The notes beneath the pieces were generated by a model. The model had not been told where the DNA came from and did not search any database. It saw nothing but the letters and a program-made list of their open reading frames with translations. The position numbers were made by a program, and so were the translations under genes. This document shows positions 11,833 through 24,493 of a DNA stretch of 64,000 nt, piece after piece. Where the stretch lies: positions 9,737,156 through 9,801,155 of the forward strand of contig CM067533.1 of the NCBI GenBank assembly GCA_034509925.1. The letters are read 5' to 3'. Position 1 is the stretch's first letter. Each line of letters begins with the position of its first letter. Origin of the DNA: Hirudinaria manillensis (taxonomy: Eukaryota > Annelida > Clitellata > Hirudinida > Hirudinidae).

Positions 11833-14800
11833 ATGCCCGACAGAAACAAGTTGTCGAAGCAACCAGGTTTAAATGTTTAAAATGGCCATTAAATGATTTT
11901 TTTATGGAATGTTCCCATTTGATTTGCTTTTAAAATTAAACTTGAATTCGGAAAGTAGTGCTCGAGGCGTAGAAGAATTTTTGTGTGAAAGTTTTGTGAT
12001 TTAAGAACAACTATTTTCTTGAAATAAAAAGCTTCAATTTTATGTTTTCATACGACAAAAGCACGCATAATCCTGATTCATTTGAACGGCGTAGAAGATC
12101 GTCCGCATTTTCAGAAACTTGTTGTGGTTTTGGAAAACTTTTTCTTGCTCCTATGCCGCATGACCGGAACCATCAGGGTGCCTTATTTCGGCATCGTGGT
12201 GTTGAGCACTCAGTACAAGGTAGGATTGCATTTGAAATTGTCTTTTTAATTTCGTATTTCAATTATTCATCAGTTTTAACGATCTATTCGCATTAAAGGT
12301 TCTCCTACCACTTCAACAAGTTAGAGGAAATCACATGAAAATCTCCATGGCTCTGTCGAAACTGAAGTGGTATCTGGAAGACATGTCGGCAGACGTCCGG
12401 ATAAGCGGAGCGGGCGATCTGGATCTGATCGGAATCGGAATCCAAGAAGCCGTTTGTCTTTATTACAAGCAGGTCCAGTACTTGGTATGCATCAAGAAGA
12501 ATTGATTGTTGCTACAATTCTTTACGACTTTTGGATAAAACCCGTTGACCTCGGCTTCGCCCGTGGCGTGCAATTTAAGTGATAATGAGACTCGTGGGAT
12601 CGCTTGCTTCTGATTTGCAAAGAAAGTAGACGTTCGACAATCATTTTTCCTCCTTTAACGCAATGCATGTTGTGCAGCATGTGCCGAACAATTGAATTGC
12701 AAAATAGAATTGCAAAATAGAATTATACAAATTTGAGACTTGAAAGGTCTTTCTTAAGTGCCATCTTTTTTCTTAGGCTTCAGGCTGCTCCACTCAATTA
12801 GAGTTAACCATCTTCACTGCACAATCACAGAAGTCTGTTCTGTCTTCAGTGAAAAATGCAGCCAGCCAATTAGACTTTCAGCATATAAGGGTTAGAATTT
12901 AGTCCAAATTTTATTTACATCATTTGTCAATATTATTATTGTTATTATTATTGTTGTTGTTGTATTTTCTAAATTCTAAAATAATCTTGAATAAAAATTA
13001 AAAAAGAATGTAAGGATGATGATGATGTTGATGATTTACTAAATCAACTTAATGCTTGAAGTTTTGATTCCAAATTTAAGGCAGTTTGAGCTGATGGCAA
13101 CAAAGATATTATGAATTAAACATAATTTTGAATAAAAATGATGACTTCACATAATAATAACTGGACTTTCGAAATGAAATACCAAGAAAATGGCCATTTT
13201 TTTTTATACATTTAGAGATTTTTAAATTAAATTGCTTCAATTTTGATTTCAAACTTTTTTAGAAAATACAGACGGTGTTCCTGAGGAGCAGGCAAGACCT
13301 CGCCCGGACGTCGCCGATCTCCGCACGTGCGGATAAAATTAACGATTCTCCCTCCTGGCAGGATGATTTGGAACCTTCAGGATTCCTGGAAACTATGCTG
13401 CTCGATCCAAGCAAGTGGAAATATTTAATTGGTGGAGTGTTTTTTTTTATGGCAAATGTGGTAGCCATCTGATCTTCGCTTCATACGACCTTGACTTCAT
13501 CCGACCTTGACTTCATCCGACCTTGACTTCATCCGACCTTGACTTCATCCGACCTTCACTTCATCCGACCTTCACTTCATCTTACCTTGACTTCATACGA
13601 CCTTCACTTCATCCGACCGATTGTCTCCTTGAGCCGTGGACTTTGTGCCATTGCCATGTCTCGACCACCTTCGTCACGACTCTAAACCATCGTCGTCGTC
13701 ATCATCATCATCTTCATCGTCATCATCATCAGCCATTGCCTTGCTGTAATCCGTTTCAGTTTTTGCACGTAACATTTAGTCACTCGTGATGTCGTGCATA
13801 ATTGTCAGATTGAACTGAAAGTGCTGTGGTGTTGTGCTTTAATGTGAATTAATTTTTAATTTTTAATTAAATGTGAATCATTTTGGATGTTAACATTGAT
13901 GTTGATGAATAAATCTATTAACCAAATAATAGATTCTGTAACAGACACAATAAATAAACAAACAAACAAACAAATAAATGCTAATAATGAATTATTGCAA
14001 CCATTACCTCCTATGAAATATGGAGGCTCCATGGAAACGGTAGTCAAGATAAGCAGATTACAGAGGAATATGCGAGCCCTCTTAACAATTTGCACGGCGC
14101 GGTGACCCCTCGTGGCGAAGGATCGGAGGTCGTAAAAGAGAGAACAGTCGGGTTCGGGGTGCTAATCCTCAAGGGTGAAATGAAATCTCGGGCGTCAACC
14201 TTCGCGGGGTCGTGGTCCGAACCCGTCGGGTTCAAGAACGGGACTTACGACACCCCTTCCTGCCATTCATTCGATTCGACAGACAAAAAAATTCTCGTTC
14301 GGATCGATAAACGAGGTCATCGACGATGGTTGTTGCCGTCGGTCGGTTTACATTTTACGTGGTTATTCGGTTGCAATGTTACCAGGTGGATGCGAACGAA
14401 CGAATGAATGAATGAATGAATGAATTTTAAACAAGTGAATTCATTATTTCTGTTAAATTGGAAAATAAATTAGATCAATTTCAATAATAAATTGTTCTTA
14501 ACACGATTTCCATTTATTATTTTTAACAATTTTTAATCTTGTTTCGTCGATTGATGTTAATTTTATCTTCACTCGCAGCCAATGCCAGCATGCACAGTTT
14601 CTTCATGTCCTGGCTCCACGCCTCTGACACGGACTCGGAATTTCTCAGGATCGTCTTCCGTACGTGGATTTTCCTTCGCCGAGTTTTGCACTCGATCTTC
14701 GGAAATTGCTCGTCGGTTTGCAACGTCTCGAAGTCGATCGCGAGTAATTCCTCCGTCGTATTCCGGAGACGTACGTCGCGTTCATCGTAAGATTTGTCAT

Positions 14801-16205
14801 TCGTGGGCCTTTCACGACCATCATCATCATCATCATCATCGTCACTATCTCGATTAAGGTAAGTACGGTAGCCTTCCGTTTAATCATTATTATTATGTCA
14901 TAATTGTGTTAAATGTTTAAAAAAATAATCGAACGAACACGTCGTCCGACATTTCAAATCACCTGTCGTTCGAAAAGAAGTCTCCGTCCATCCGTAACTC
15001 GGATGACTTCCATCATGGATGTATCTTAGTATCTTAGCATCTTAGTATCTTAGTATCCTAGCATCTTAGTATCCTAGCATCTTAATATCTTGGTATCTTA
15101 GTATCTTAGCATCTTTCCTTTCATTCTTGCGAAGATTTCAATGGAGGAAGCAAAGCGTGAACGATTGATGCAGATTTAATGGCAGGTCGGGCGAGATAAT
15201 CGTGAATGGCGATGATGATGATGATAATTGTTATTTTTATTATTATTATTATTATTATTAATTATTATTATTGATTAAATTCGACTCGTCACCTCGTGAC
15301 GTTCTTTGCATTCGTTTTAGGTGATGATGATGATAATGATCTCTTTGACTTCGGCCTCTCATCGATTCATTTTGCAGTGGACTTCTCTGTTCATTCGAGC
15401 ATGAATCTCATCGGTCACATCGAGGATCATCATTCGATCATTCGTTCCCTCACTCATTCATTCATTCATCGATCCATCCATCCACCCATTCATCCATCTA
15501 TCCATCCATCCATCCACCCATTCATCCATCCATCCATCCATCCATCCATTCATTTATTCATTCGTTCATTCAACAGCTGTGCTCATTTGTAAAGAATTTA
15601 ATTTCAATAATTAATGTCAGTTAATTGCTTACCTGTCAATCGGCCGCTTACCTGGTCAACATCGATCACCTTAAGGTTCCGGATTCTTCGTCAGATGCGA
15701 CGCCCAGGAAAGGATCGTGAGTCCCCTCTGCTTGGACTCCCACGTGACCCTGGTTCGTGAAGTTTCGGGATCCGTTTGTTTCCGAGTGCAGTTTTAATAT
15801 TTCATTGAATTCATCGTCCTACGTCCTCGGGATGTATATTTTAGATCGTATTTAGATTATATTTATTATTATTATAATATTTATTATTATTATTATTGTT
15901 TGTGTTATTATTATTATTATAATTATTATTATTATTACTGTTGTTAACTAATGAATGATTTTCTTTCCACGTCAGGACCTGAGCACCTTTCTGCTGGAGA
16001 CTAGGATGTCTTCGAGTAGCATTCCAAGGGATTTGAGGAGGAGAATTGGGGGTGAGGGAGATGAGGAGGAGGAGGAGGACGAGGATGCATTCGACGGGGT
16101 TCACGAGTTGGAGGTCGTAGCACTCGTTGACCTCGACACCATTTGCGACTCCTTGCTCTTTGGAAACGTACGAAGGAGTGATTAAGTTTTGTCCAATGAT
16201 ATTAT

Positions 16206-16244
<39 letters not shown>

Positions 16245-18046
16245 TGTAAAATTATAATAACAGTAAAAATTATGATGATAACAATAATATTATAATTTAA
16301 TAATTAATTATAACTATAATTAAACATTACAATTGCAGCCCCTGATTCTGAAAGCCACATCCTGCTGGAAGTTGGACTGGGATGAACTGGAAAGCAACCA
16401 GCAAAACTTCCATTCTCTCTGCCACCAACTCAACGACAAGGTGAGGTCGTCGAGTTCAAAGGGTAGGTAGACAAAGAAATGGGCTGTCGAAGGGGTGACT
16501 CACAAAAGACGTGGTTGCCTGGAAGGTGGTGATGATGATGATGGTGGTGATGGTGATGGTGGTGGTGATGGTGGTGATGATGATGATGATGGTGGTGGTG
16601 ATGATGATGATGACGACGACGATGAAGACAAACACCGACGTGGTGAAAAAGGTCTTTTGTTGATTTTTTCCAATCTCAACCTTTTACGGTTGTTTATTAA
16701 GGAAGCATTAAAAGCCATTTATTTTCAGGAAGGTCGTTGTTTTGGTAAACAAGATGCTTATGCTTGTGGAGTCGTTTCTTGCTTGAACGTTAACATTGAA
16801 GTCCACGTGTGGCGTTTGAATGGAACAATTTCGTTCAATTTCGTTCAATTTCGTTCAATTTCATTCAATTTCATTCAATTTCGTTCAATTTCGTTCAATT
16901 TCGTGCAGACTTTCATCTTTTCAAAGCTCTGCTTTTAAGTTGTTTTTCTTTGCAATTTTGCAATTCCTGATGTTCTTTTGACTTCACGATGGGTTTTTAT
17001 CGGGGACGAGTGAAATGATGATTGGTGGTGGTGATGATGGTGATGGTGATGATGATGATTCCCAGATGTCTATCTCTTTCTCAGCACAAAGCCATGCTGT
17101 TGAAGTTGAATCCTAGCAATCACAGAAGAGGTAAAGACGTTCCTCATGGCAAAAAGAAATTCTCAAAACCCCGCACAGTGCCTGGCAAGTCGTCGTCTTC
17201 GTCTTCGTCTTCGTCATCGTCTTCTGCCTTCAGACCCCATTACGTCGCACTGCCATCTTCCAGCTACTCCCTGCTGTTGAAATCCATTTCCTCCTGGGAA
17301 CTCCTCGTTCCACTCGACGTTCAGTCGTTCGGAAACTGCCAGGAAGGCAGTCGGCGAGTGGTCGAATCGGAGCTGGAGGCGGTTGGTTGCATGGGGTTCG
17401 TCGGGTGCGTTCGTTTCTCCTGGCTCCCGGGGATCCGAGAAGACTTTTTTGCATTTCTACTATTGCAAGAGCTACTATTATAATAATTAGTTAATTAATT
17501 AATACTTAAGATTAATTAATAATTAAAGTTAACTATAAAGTTATCATTAGAATTCAAGCATCGCTCTTTCCTAGGTTGAGCTTTTGCCGACGTTTGACCC
17601 CTTTTCCGTCTCTTCCAACCTGTTTGCCAGTCTCAAGTCGTTGACCTGCAAGAGTCCTGATAACGATTCCGACGACAACATAGACCTGGACGACTTGCCA
17701 CCTGCCCCTAAGATGCGTCCGAGCGCAGATGTTTGTTCTCGACTTTTGTGAATATCCGTCGTTCGTTTTGAAACGACCATCGCTCGGATGCCTCGGATTA
17801 CTTAACCGATGTCTTATAATAATAATAATAATTGGTTACCTAATTAATTGGTTGTTAATTAGACTCTAATTATTATTTTACTTTTACAAAAACACGTCCA
17901 AGATCTCAAAGTTAAAGAGCGCCAGAGTCCCCGGTCCCACGAAGAAGGCCTTTGCACCGGTGGTGACCCCGGCCAACAAGACTCCCGCCAAAAGAAGACT
18001 CTGCGACCCGACCGCTTTCGGCGTCGACTTCCCCGACGACTTCTGA
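11833..18046 (+). CDS. M1AP: M1AP orthologue, meiosis 1 associated protein
   Basis: Twelve exons close in phase: 11833-11866, 12062-12219, 12299-12484, 12777-12890, 13263-13431, 14579-14663, 15695-15752, 15976-16167, 16339-16440, 17085-17381, 17575-17730, 17903-18046, giving about 564 aa (human M1AP is about 530). The most diagnostic segment is exon 9, whose [14 protein letters not shown] matches vertebrate M1AP almost residue for residue. [61 protein letters not shown] and [12 protein letters not shown] also align in order. In mammals M1AP is needed for male meiosis (crossover resolution with the ZZS proteins SHOC1, TEX11 and SPO16); the role here is inferred from that. Exon 10 has a poly-Ser run encoded by a TCT/TCA/TCG repeat, and exon 8 a Glu/Asp run. 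The exon 6-7 junction and the last acceptor (CCAAG|ATC) are the least certain. It ends about 400 bp from the 3' end of DEPDC5, tail to tail. Confidence 0.9.
13479..13617. repeat. 16-bp minisatellite in M1AP intron 5
   Basis: About 8-9 copies of GACTTCATCCGACCTT, with small substitutions, start just after M1AP exon 5. Confidence 0.9.
15017..15117. repeat. 8-bp tandem repeat ATCTTAGY in M1AP intron 6
   Basis: About eleven units of ATCTTAGT/ATCTTAGC with C/T variants. Confidence 0.9.
15470..15565. repeat. (CATC)n microsatellite in M1AP intron 6
   Basis: Imperfect CATC/CATT tetranucleotide array, the same unit as the array at 97-401. Confidence 0.9.
16818..16905. repeat. 10-bp tandem repeat in M1AP intron 9
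   Basis: Nine or so copies of TTCAATTTCG, with one or two CATTCAA variants. Confidence 0.85.
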
Positions 18047-18452
18047 ACCCCTCGGACGACTCGCTTCGTTAAATCCGTCGACTCGGATTAGGTTTCAATT
18101 TAATGATAAAGCGGTTAATTAATAATTAATAAGGCTTCGATTAGCGAACGAAACTCTGTTCGCACGCGTCCACGCGAGACTGAGGGTCGCCCTCTAATAC
18201 CTGGAAGTGATAAGAGTCATCAGGAAATACATGATCTTACGAATCACAAATTGACTGATTATGCTCGTCAATTGAACTGTCCTCGATCGATGGCTGAGTT
18301 GTTTGAGCACCAACTTTGTTGGGGGTCTTTTGAAAGGTTTACGTTACAAGTTGCAGAAGAATTCTTAGGGAAGGAAAACCAAAATGGAGGAACAACGAGG
18401 CGTAAAGAATCCGATCCGTCTTTGCGACGGGGTTCGAAACGATCCGTCGACC
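18047..18452. other. Shared 3' intergenic gap between M1AP and DEPDC5
   Basis: About 400 bases separate two convergent stop codons (M1AP TGA at 18046, DEPDC5 TGA at 18453). The gap must hold both 3' UTRs. I see no canonical AATAAA on the plus strand, so overlapping 3' ends are possible. Confidence 0.6.
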
Positions 18453-21400
18453 TCACGAGAACATCACGTAGTCTCTCGACTTCTTGAACCGATCCCAGGC
18501 GGACTTCATCCTGTCGTCGTGGTTGGCGCAATACCTCCTGAGGTCCTTCAAGATCCTCTCGTGCAGGGTCTCGTTCGACTGGACCATCCACTTCTTCGTC
18601 AACATGAAGTTCCACGCCCACAGGAAGCCGACGGTGTGAGTCGAGCGGGCGCCGGACGACTTGCCCCGAGTCACCTGCTTGTTGTACTGCCTTATGACGA
18701 AGTCCTCGTACTGGTCCAGGGTGGCCCTGTCGCCGTGGCGATCGGTCCTTCCGGCGTCCGTCCTCCTGGAAAGAGTGGAGACGACCATGATGTGCATCCC
18801 TCCGCAACAGTGGATGTACTTTGGCAGTTCGTCGTGCTGGGAATGTTTTTTTTTTAAATTTATTTTTAAATCTAAAAAAACGTAAAAAAGACAAACCATC
18901 CGAAGACGGTTTCGAAGCGACTCGCCTTCGATATCATGTAATCCTCGGACAGGGTCAGAGCCGTGACGCACTTCTCTCTGATGAAGCCGAAGGATTTGAG
19001 GATCGAGTCCTGGAAGTTGAGCAAAAGACTGTGGTTGATCTTGGACCATTCCTGACCCTGAATGTTAGACTGAATGTTTTTATTGAAAAAAAGATAATAA
19101 ATGAATGAATAAATAAATGAAGGAATAAATAAATGAATGAATAAATAAATTAATGAATAAATGAATGAATAAAAGAATGAATAAATGAATGAATAAAAGC
19201 ATCGCTTTAGGTTTTCAAGCACAATATACAATTTCAAACTTTAAATGTTAAGCCAAGAACAAAACCAAAAAAACTTAATAAACACGCCTCTAAGCACTCG
19301 ACGTCCATCGGTATGTAGATGGGTCCTCTCAGAGGGTCGGATTGTTTGACGAAGGACAGAGAGAAGGGATCGCAAGGAGTCGGAAAGAAACTCAGATTGA
19401 ACGAGCTGGCCTTCCTGCACCAGCCGTGAACCCTCTCCCCGAGGGTGCTGCCGGTGGCCACGAGCCATTCGATGTACAATTCGAAGGCGCAGGTCGGAGT
19501 GTACAGCTCGTGGTGTCTCAAGACGCCCCATTCCTGACGTCCGCTTTTGCTCTCGATTTCCATCCGCACGTTGCGGAACTGGGGTTGACTGAATATGTTC
19601 GTCCCCTGAAATCTGTTTGTCCTCATCTCCTTCAGGATGGATGCCGGTTGGGTACTTCTTCGCCTGGCCTGATTTTCTTCTTCGACTCCTGTCAGAATCT
19701 CGACCTGTTCTCGATCAAACTCAAACTCAGTCGCACTTAAAATGATTAAAATTATAAACAAAAATTTTTCCTGTAGTTCCAAAGAATTTCAAAAATTCCA
19801 AAACAAACCTCGATGAAATTCTTCTCGATCAATGATCCCATTTCAAAGTCTTCCTTTTGGAACTCGGAGACGAAGAAAAATATTTTGTAGCCAAATACGA
19901 AGGGGACTCCGGACTTGTAAGAGGCGTGGCAGACGAGCTTCGCGTCCACCATTTGCTGCATGTACTGGACGGCCTTGCTGACGGAACAGATTCCCTCGAC
20001 GTACTTCATCAGCCAAAAGACGGCGTCGCTGGCCACGAAGCTGTTCTGCGGGAACGCTATCCAATTGAGCGGAGACGCGACGCAGATCAGTCCGTCGTGC
20101 GGATCCATCATGGATTTTACGACTTCCGAGTAGGGAGAGGACAGCGTGAACTGGTAGGCGTGGAACTGAGGGAGGAGTTGATTTCCGGACGAAGGCTCTC
20201 CGTTCTTGTGGAAGTGTCCGACGTGAGAGTTGGGGAGTTCGGAGGTCGGTTCCTTCCGCCGATTCTCGTCCGCGCAGATGTTGATGGTCGGACCGAGACT
20301 CTTCCTTCGTTCCTTCTTGATGCCGTTGACGTGTTCCACGAACTTCAGAAACTTCTCGATGAGAGCCTGTCTCTCCTTCGGATCTTTGGGTTCGTAGACG
20401 TTGCAAACGTCCAGTCCTTCCTCGACGATCCTCTTTGTGCCAGAATTGGACGAGGGCACGATGATGAATCGCGTCCTCCAGAATTTCAGGGTTTCGAGAA
20501 AGTTCGCTTGGCCGCCCTGAGCGAGGAGGTGGTGATCGACGTAGTTCCAGTTGTACGTGTCGAGGGGATCGGTTTTGAAGCAAGTGAAGGAGCTGTCGAA
20601 GTACAGGGAGTCGGGAACGTAGAATCGGTAGGTGTAGTCGTACGAGCACTGTCGCGTCAGAGAATGTCTCGGCGTGTAGCGTCGCACGACGATGTCTTTC
20701 TCGTGGAGTGTCAATTTGTGGAAGAGTCGTCCCATGCTCAGGGTCACCTCTTCGAAGGAGGCGACGTTGGCTCCGGCGAGCAGCGACGAAGATTTGTGGA
20801 CGGTCGGTTTTCTCGAGCCCTGAGCGAACTGCTGGGGAGGCACGGCTTTGGGCATGATGACGATCTGGAATCCCTGGGCGACTCTCTGGTATATCATCTC
20901 GTTGAAGACCTCTCTGAGCGTCGGAGCGTGACGCGAGCCGTAGACGCCGCTGAAGTGTGCCTCGATCTCCTCCACGACGAGGGTGTATTCGGAAAACAGG
21001 TAGTGCTGCTCTAAGTTCTGGCGGTTCGGAAAGTAGTCCGTGGTTATCGGCAGGATGGGAGGGATCGTCATGGACTTCCAGTCGAGTTTGTCGTAAACCG
21101 GCAGCAGAGGATCGAGGCCTGCGATCTTGCAGGAGTGACTCGCCACCTCCTTGTCTTGGAGGACTTGGGAATGGCGCGACGTCTGCTGGTGGAATCTCGA
21201 CGGCAGCGCGGAGCGCGACCGACCGTAGGAACCGTAGACGTCGTTGCAGCTGCTGGCCAAACTGGAAGAGCTTTCAGCGTTCGGGAACTGCTTGGCGGAA
21301 GGATCTCCGAGGCAGAGGCTGTCGAATCGGGAGTTTCCCTTGGAGGGACTTTCAACATAAGATCCCGGATTGAAGCCCTGCTCGCTGCACTCGGACAGGT

Positions 21401-24400
21401 TGTGCTTCCTGGGCTGAAGCATCCTCGACAGATTCGCCGGAGTGACGTGCTGGACGTTCGAGGAGTCGGAAAAAAGAGACTCTCTCGAGGGAGAGGCGTT
21501 GCCCCTCGTGTTCTTGCCCTGGGGGCCGCACCCGTGACCGCAGGATTCGACGGGATAGGCATGGGCCCAACGTCGTCTGTTCGAGGTGGCTTTGAAGTTG
21601 AGCCTCGAGGGAAAGAACGGATTGACGAGAGCCTTCGAGGTGCTCCTCATGTTCCTCGCCTTGCTCGGCGCGTGATGTCCGAGACGTCTGAAGTGGTTGT
21701 AGGGCAGCGTCACGCTGCCCGCCATCCTGCGACAGTGCAGCGAGTGGTCCCCTTCGTCCGGCAGGTTCCCGGAGAAGGAGTGAGACAGAAAGTCGTCTGC
21801 ATTTTCCTCATGTCTCTTGGTCGCTATAGGAATGTTGGCAGACTTTTTCGACTGGGGCTGATCTGCGAACAGTCCGTTGGCTGCTATCGTGTACGTAACA
21901 CGCTGGCGCCTCTCGCCGTACTCGGAGCGACCGGACCTGTGGAGGAGGTAGGAAAACTTTTCTTGCTGCTCGGCCTTGCTGTGATATTTGAAGACTTTCG
22001 AATCGTAATCGTCGTAATTTATGATCGGCATTTCGTCCTTGACGACCCTCGGATTGGACGACGCGTATTTCTTCTCGAGGGAATCTTCGAGGCTCTTGTC
22101 GCAGTCGACTCCTCGAGCGGAAATGGCCGCCAGCAGACCGGCATTGAGCATGGTCTTGCCCTGGATCTGGCTCTCCATCTGCGCCCTGGAAGTGTAATAG
22201 CTGAGGTTGAGCCAGTGCGGCACGTTATAATCCTCTTCGACGAGGGATTGGTGCTGCGATCGGTCGCGGTTGATCTTAAACAGCGGCACGGCGAACAGTG
22301 GCCTCTGCCCGAGGCAGACGAGGTCGCAGCAGCTGCCGATGTCTATGGACCGCTGCTTCGTGATGTTCACGAGGTCGCGGTCCACGTCGAAAACTCCGAC
22401 GCCCGGCGTGATCACGATGGACATCTTGCCCGTCCTCTCGAACGACCGGTCCATGTAGAACTTTTCGTACACGTTAAGGGCCATGTTTATGACTTCCAGG
22501 AGGTTTCCTTCGGAGGCCGTCGAGTTCCAGGCAGGCGGAGGTCTCTCGGGCGGAGGAACCGTGCCGGACATGTTCACGCTTTTCCGTCTCGAGCGAGCCC
22601 TCAGAAACTCCCCGTGGTCTTCCTCCAGGGAGCTCTTTTCCTGGACGTCGCCGGTCGTTCTCTCCCTCGACCTCAGTCCCATGGCCGCCGTCGGATTCCA
22701 GGAGGAGTCCACCGCAGGGAGAGGAGGAGAGGAGGGAGTCGAGTCGCCGAGCTTCTCGTGGAAGCGGAGCACGTCGGAGTCATAGGTCGTGAACAGGGCC
22801 TTGAGATTTCCGACCGTCTTCGGCCAATCCTCGTAACGTTCATTCTGAACGACGACCCTGTAGTAGTCCTCGTAGAACCTGCCCTGGTAATCCTCTCGGA
22901 CGCACTCCCGGACGTGCGACGGGAACTCTTCGATGGACTTGGCGTCAAAGAACGACCTGGAGAAGAGCGTTATCGAGACGTCGTGGGCGCAGCCCTTGTC
23001 CTTCCACAGCTGGAACAGGTCGGACAGGTAGCCGTCCACGGCCTTTTCCAGGTACAGCTGACCGTAGTCGTCAAATAGCCACATTTCGCAGCTCATCTGG
23101 ATGAAGATGTGCACCTGAAGATGCAGGAAAATAATAAGAGTTTGTTTTGGTTCCAATTTGTTTTTTTATTTTTTTTTATTTTTTGAATATTTGTGAGCGA
23201 TTAGAAAAGATGTAAATTGGCAAATAACTTGGTTATAATTATCGACATCAATATCTAGGCCATGGCATCTTCATCATCATCATCATCACCTTTTGAAAAT
23301 CAATTTTAAAAACAAAACATTTGTTCTGCGTACTTGTGCCGTCGACGACCTGAAGCTGACCCTGGTTTCCTTGGTGATGAACCCACAGATGACCCTCACT
23401 CCGTTGCACCACAACTCCTCGACCTGGGCCTTCATCTGGAGCAGTTCCACCTGGATTCCACCACATTTGCTATGTTAATTGTATGCATGCATCCCAAAGT
23501 GCTAATTAATATTAATACTACGTGCAAAGCAAATGCTTTACCTACCTTCCCCATAATTAAGAGTCATGAATAATTAATTAGCCTGCCTTCTGCTCGTGGT
23601 AAAGGACCTCGCTCATGAGGATGCTTCTCATCCTGAGCATGTCCGACCTGCTGTAATATTGGTCCTTGAAAACGAGTTCGACGTGTTGCAGAGTCACTTC
23701 TTCGATCTCCTCCGCAGTCAGAATCTGCAAATTCGTACGTCGCTCGTTTTAAAATTAAATCGTTTAATTGTCTCTCGGGTGCTTATTTTGAGCGATTATC
23801 TAAAAGTTAATTATGTCCTAACGATCTAACAGAACAATGTCATTACATAGCAGAACATGATTCCATTATTTTCAAGTTTGTTTAAATTTTCAGTAGCTTT
23901 TTATGGGGGAAAGTAACTTCAAATGGTCGGAACAAATGTTTTAAGAAAATGTCAAACTTTGACTGTAGCTTCGGTGAGGTTTTTGAGTTCAAATTTTCGG
24001 CCGAGATGCTTGGCCAAGCTGATGGCTCCCTTGTTAGTGGTGCCCTGGTTTTCTGTAACCTAATTATATGATGACAGGACCACTTTGTGATCACATGGAT
24101 CTTAATTTAAACAAGTTTAATATTTGTCTTTTAATTTAATTTCAGTGATAATAAATTAGCAATTTGTTTAAGAACAAACCGGTTCAAAAATTACTAGGGT
24201 ATCAGATATTTAACGAATACAAGGAAATCTACGTGACAAAACTCAAGAATAATGTTCCAATTTAGATAGCTACATTTTTACTCAAAAAAGTACATTAAGA
24301 CTTTCTAAGCTTTTAAATGAATCTGCTAAGCACCACAGACCTTGACGAGGATTTTTATAGTTTCATCGTTGTTTTGCTGGGATATTTCCAGGACGTCATT

Positions 24401-24493
24401 AGGTCGTGCTTCAGGCAGGTCGGCCCTATTGAAGAGCACGTTGCTCGAGGCAATTCCGTTTGTTTGGTGTAAAATTAGCCTGAGAACCTTCAT
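18453..24493 (-). CDS. DEPDC5: DEPDC5 / Iml1, GATOR1 complex subunit
   Basis: Eight minus-strand exons close in phase to about 1593 aa (human about 1603): 24493-24341, 24059-23958, 23724-23587, 23450-23334, 23114-19809, 19725-19288, 19069-18926, 18836-18453. DEPDC5 is the subunit of GATOR1 that binds Rag GTPases and so restrains mTORC1 at the lysosome when amino acids are scarce. Diagnostic stretches matching the family: VELVFKDQYYSRSDM, HIFIQMSCEMW, the block GRFYEDYYRVVVQNER, IVITPGVGVFDVDRDL, NPFFPSRL followed by TSNRRRW, LTTDYFP-like TTDYFPNRQ, YKWNY-like YNWNY with LKFWRTRF, a DEP domain at about residues 1172-1250 (FWLMKYVEGI), and the C-terminal WAWNFMLTKKWM. The 3.3-kb exon 5 is exceptional, since the vertebrate gene has over 40 small exons. 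Introns 3, 6 and 7 only keep the frame with GC donors (AAG|GCAGGC, GAG|GCGTGT, AAG|GCGAGT). The start is the ATG that aligns with the family N-terminus. Confidence 0.96.

Noticed and set aside
12042-12296. ATG-initiated plus-strand frame of 84 codons
   Set aside because: It overlaps M1AP exon 2 in a different frame; the shifted frame carries the M1AP homology and correct splice phase.
19857-23078. Long plus-strand open frames (385 and 647 codons) opposite DEPDC5
   Set aside because: They are antisense shadows of the GC-rich 3.3-kb DEPDC5 exon; the minus-strand frame has clear homology.
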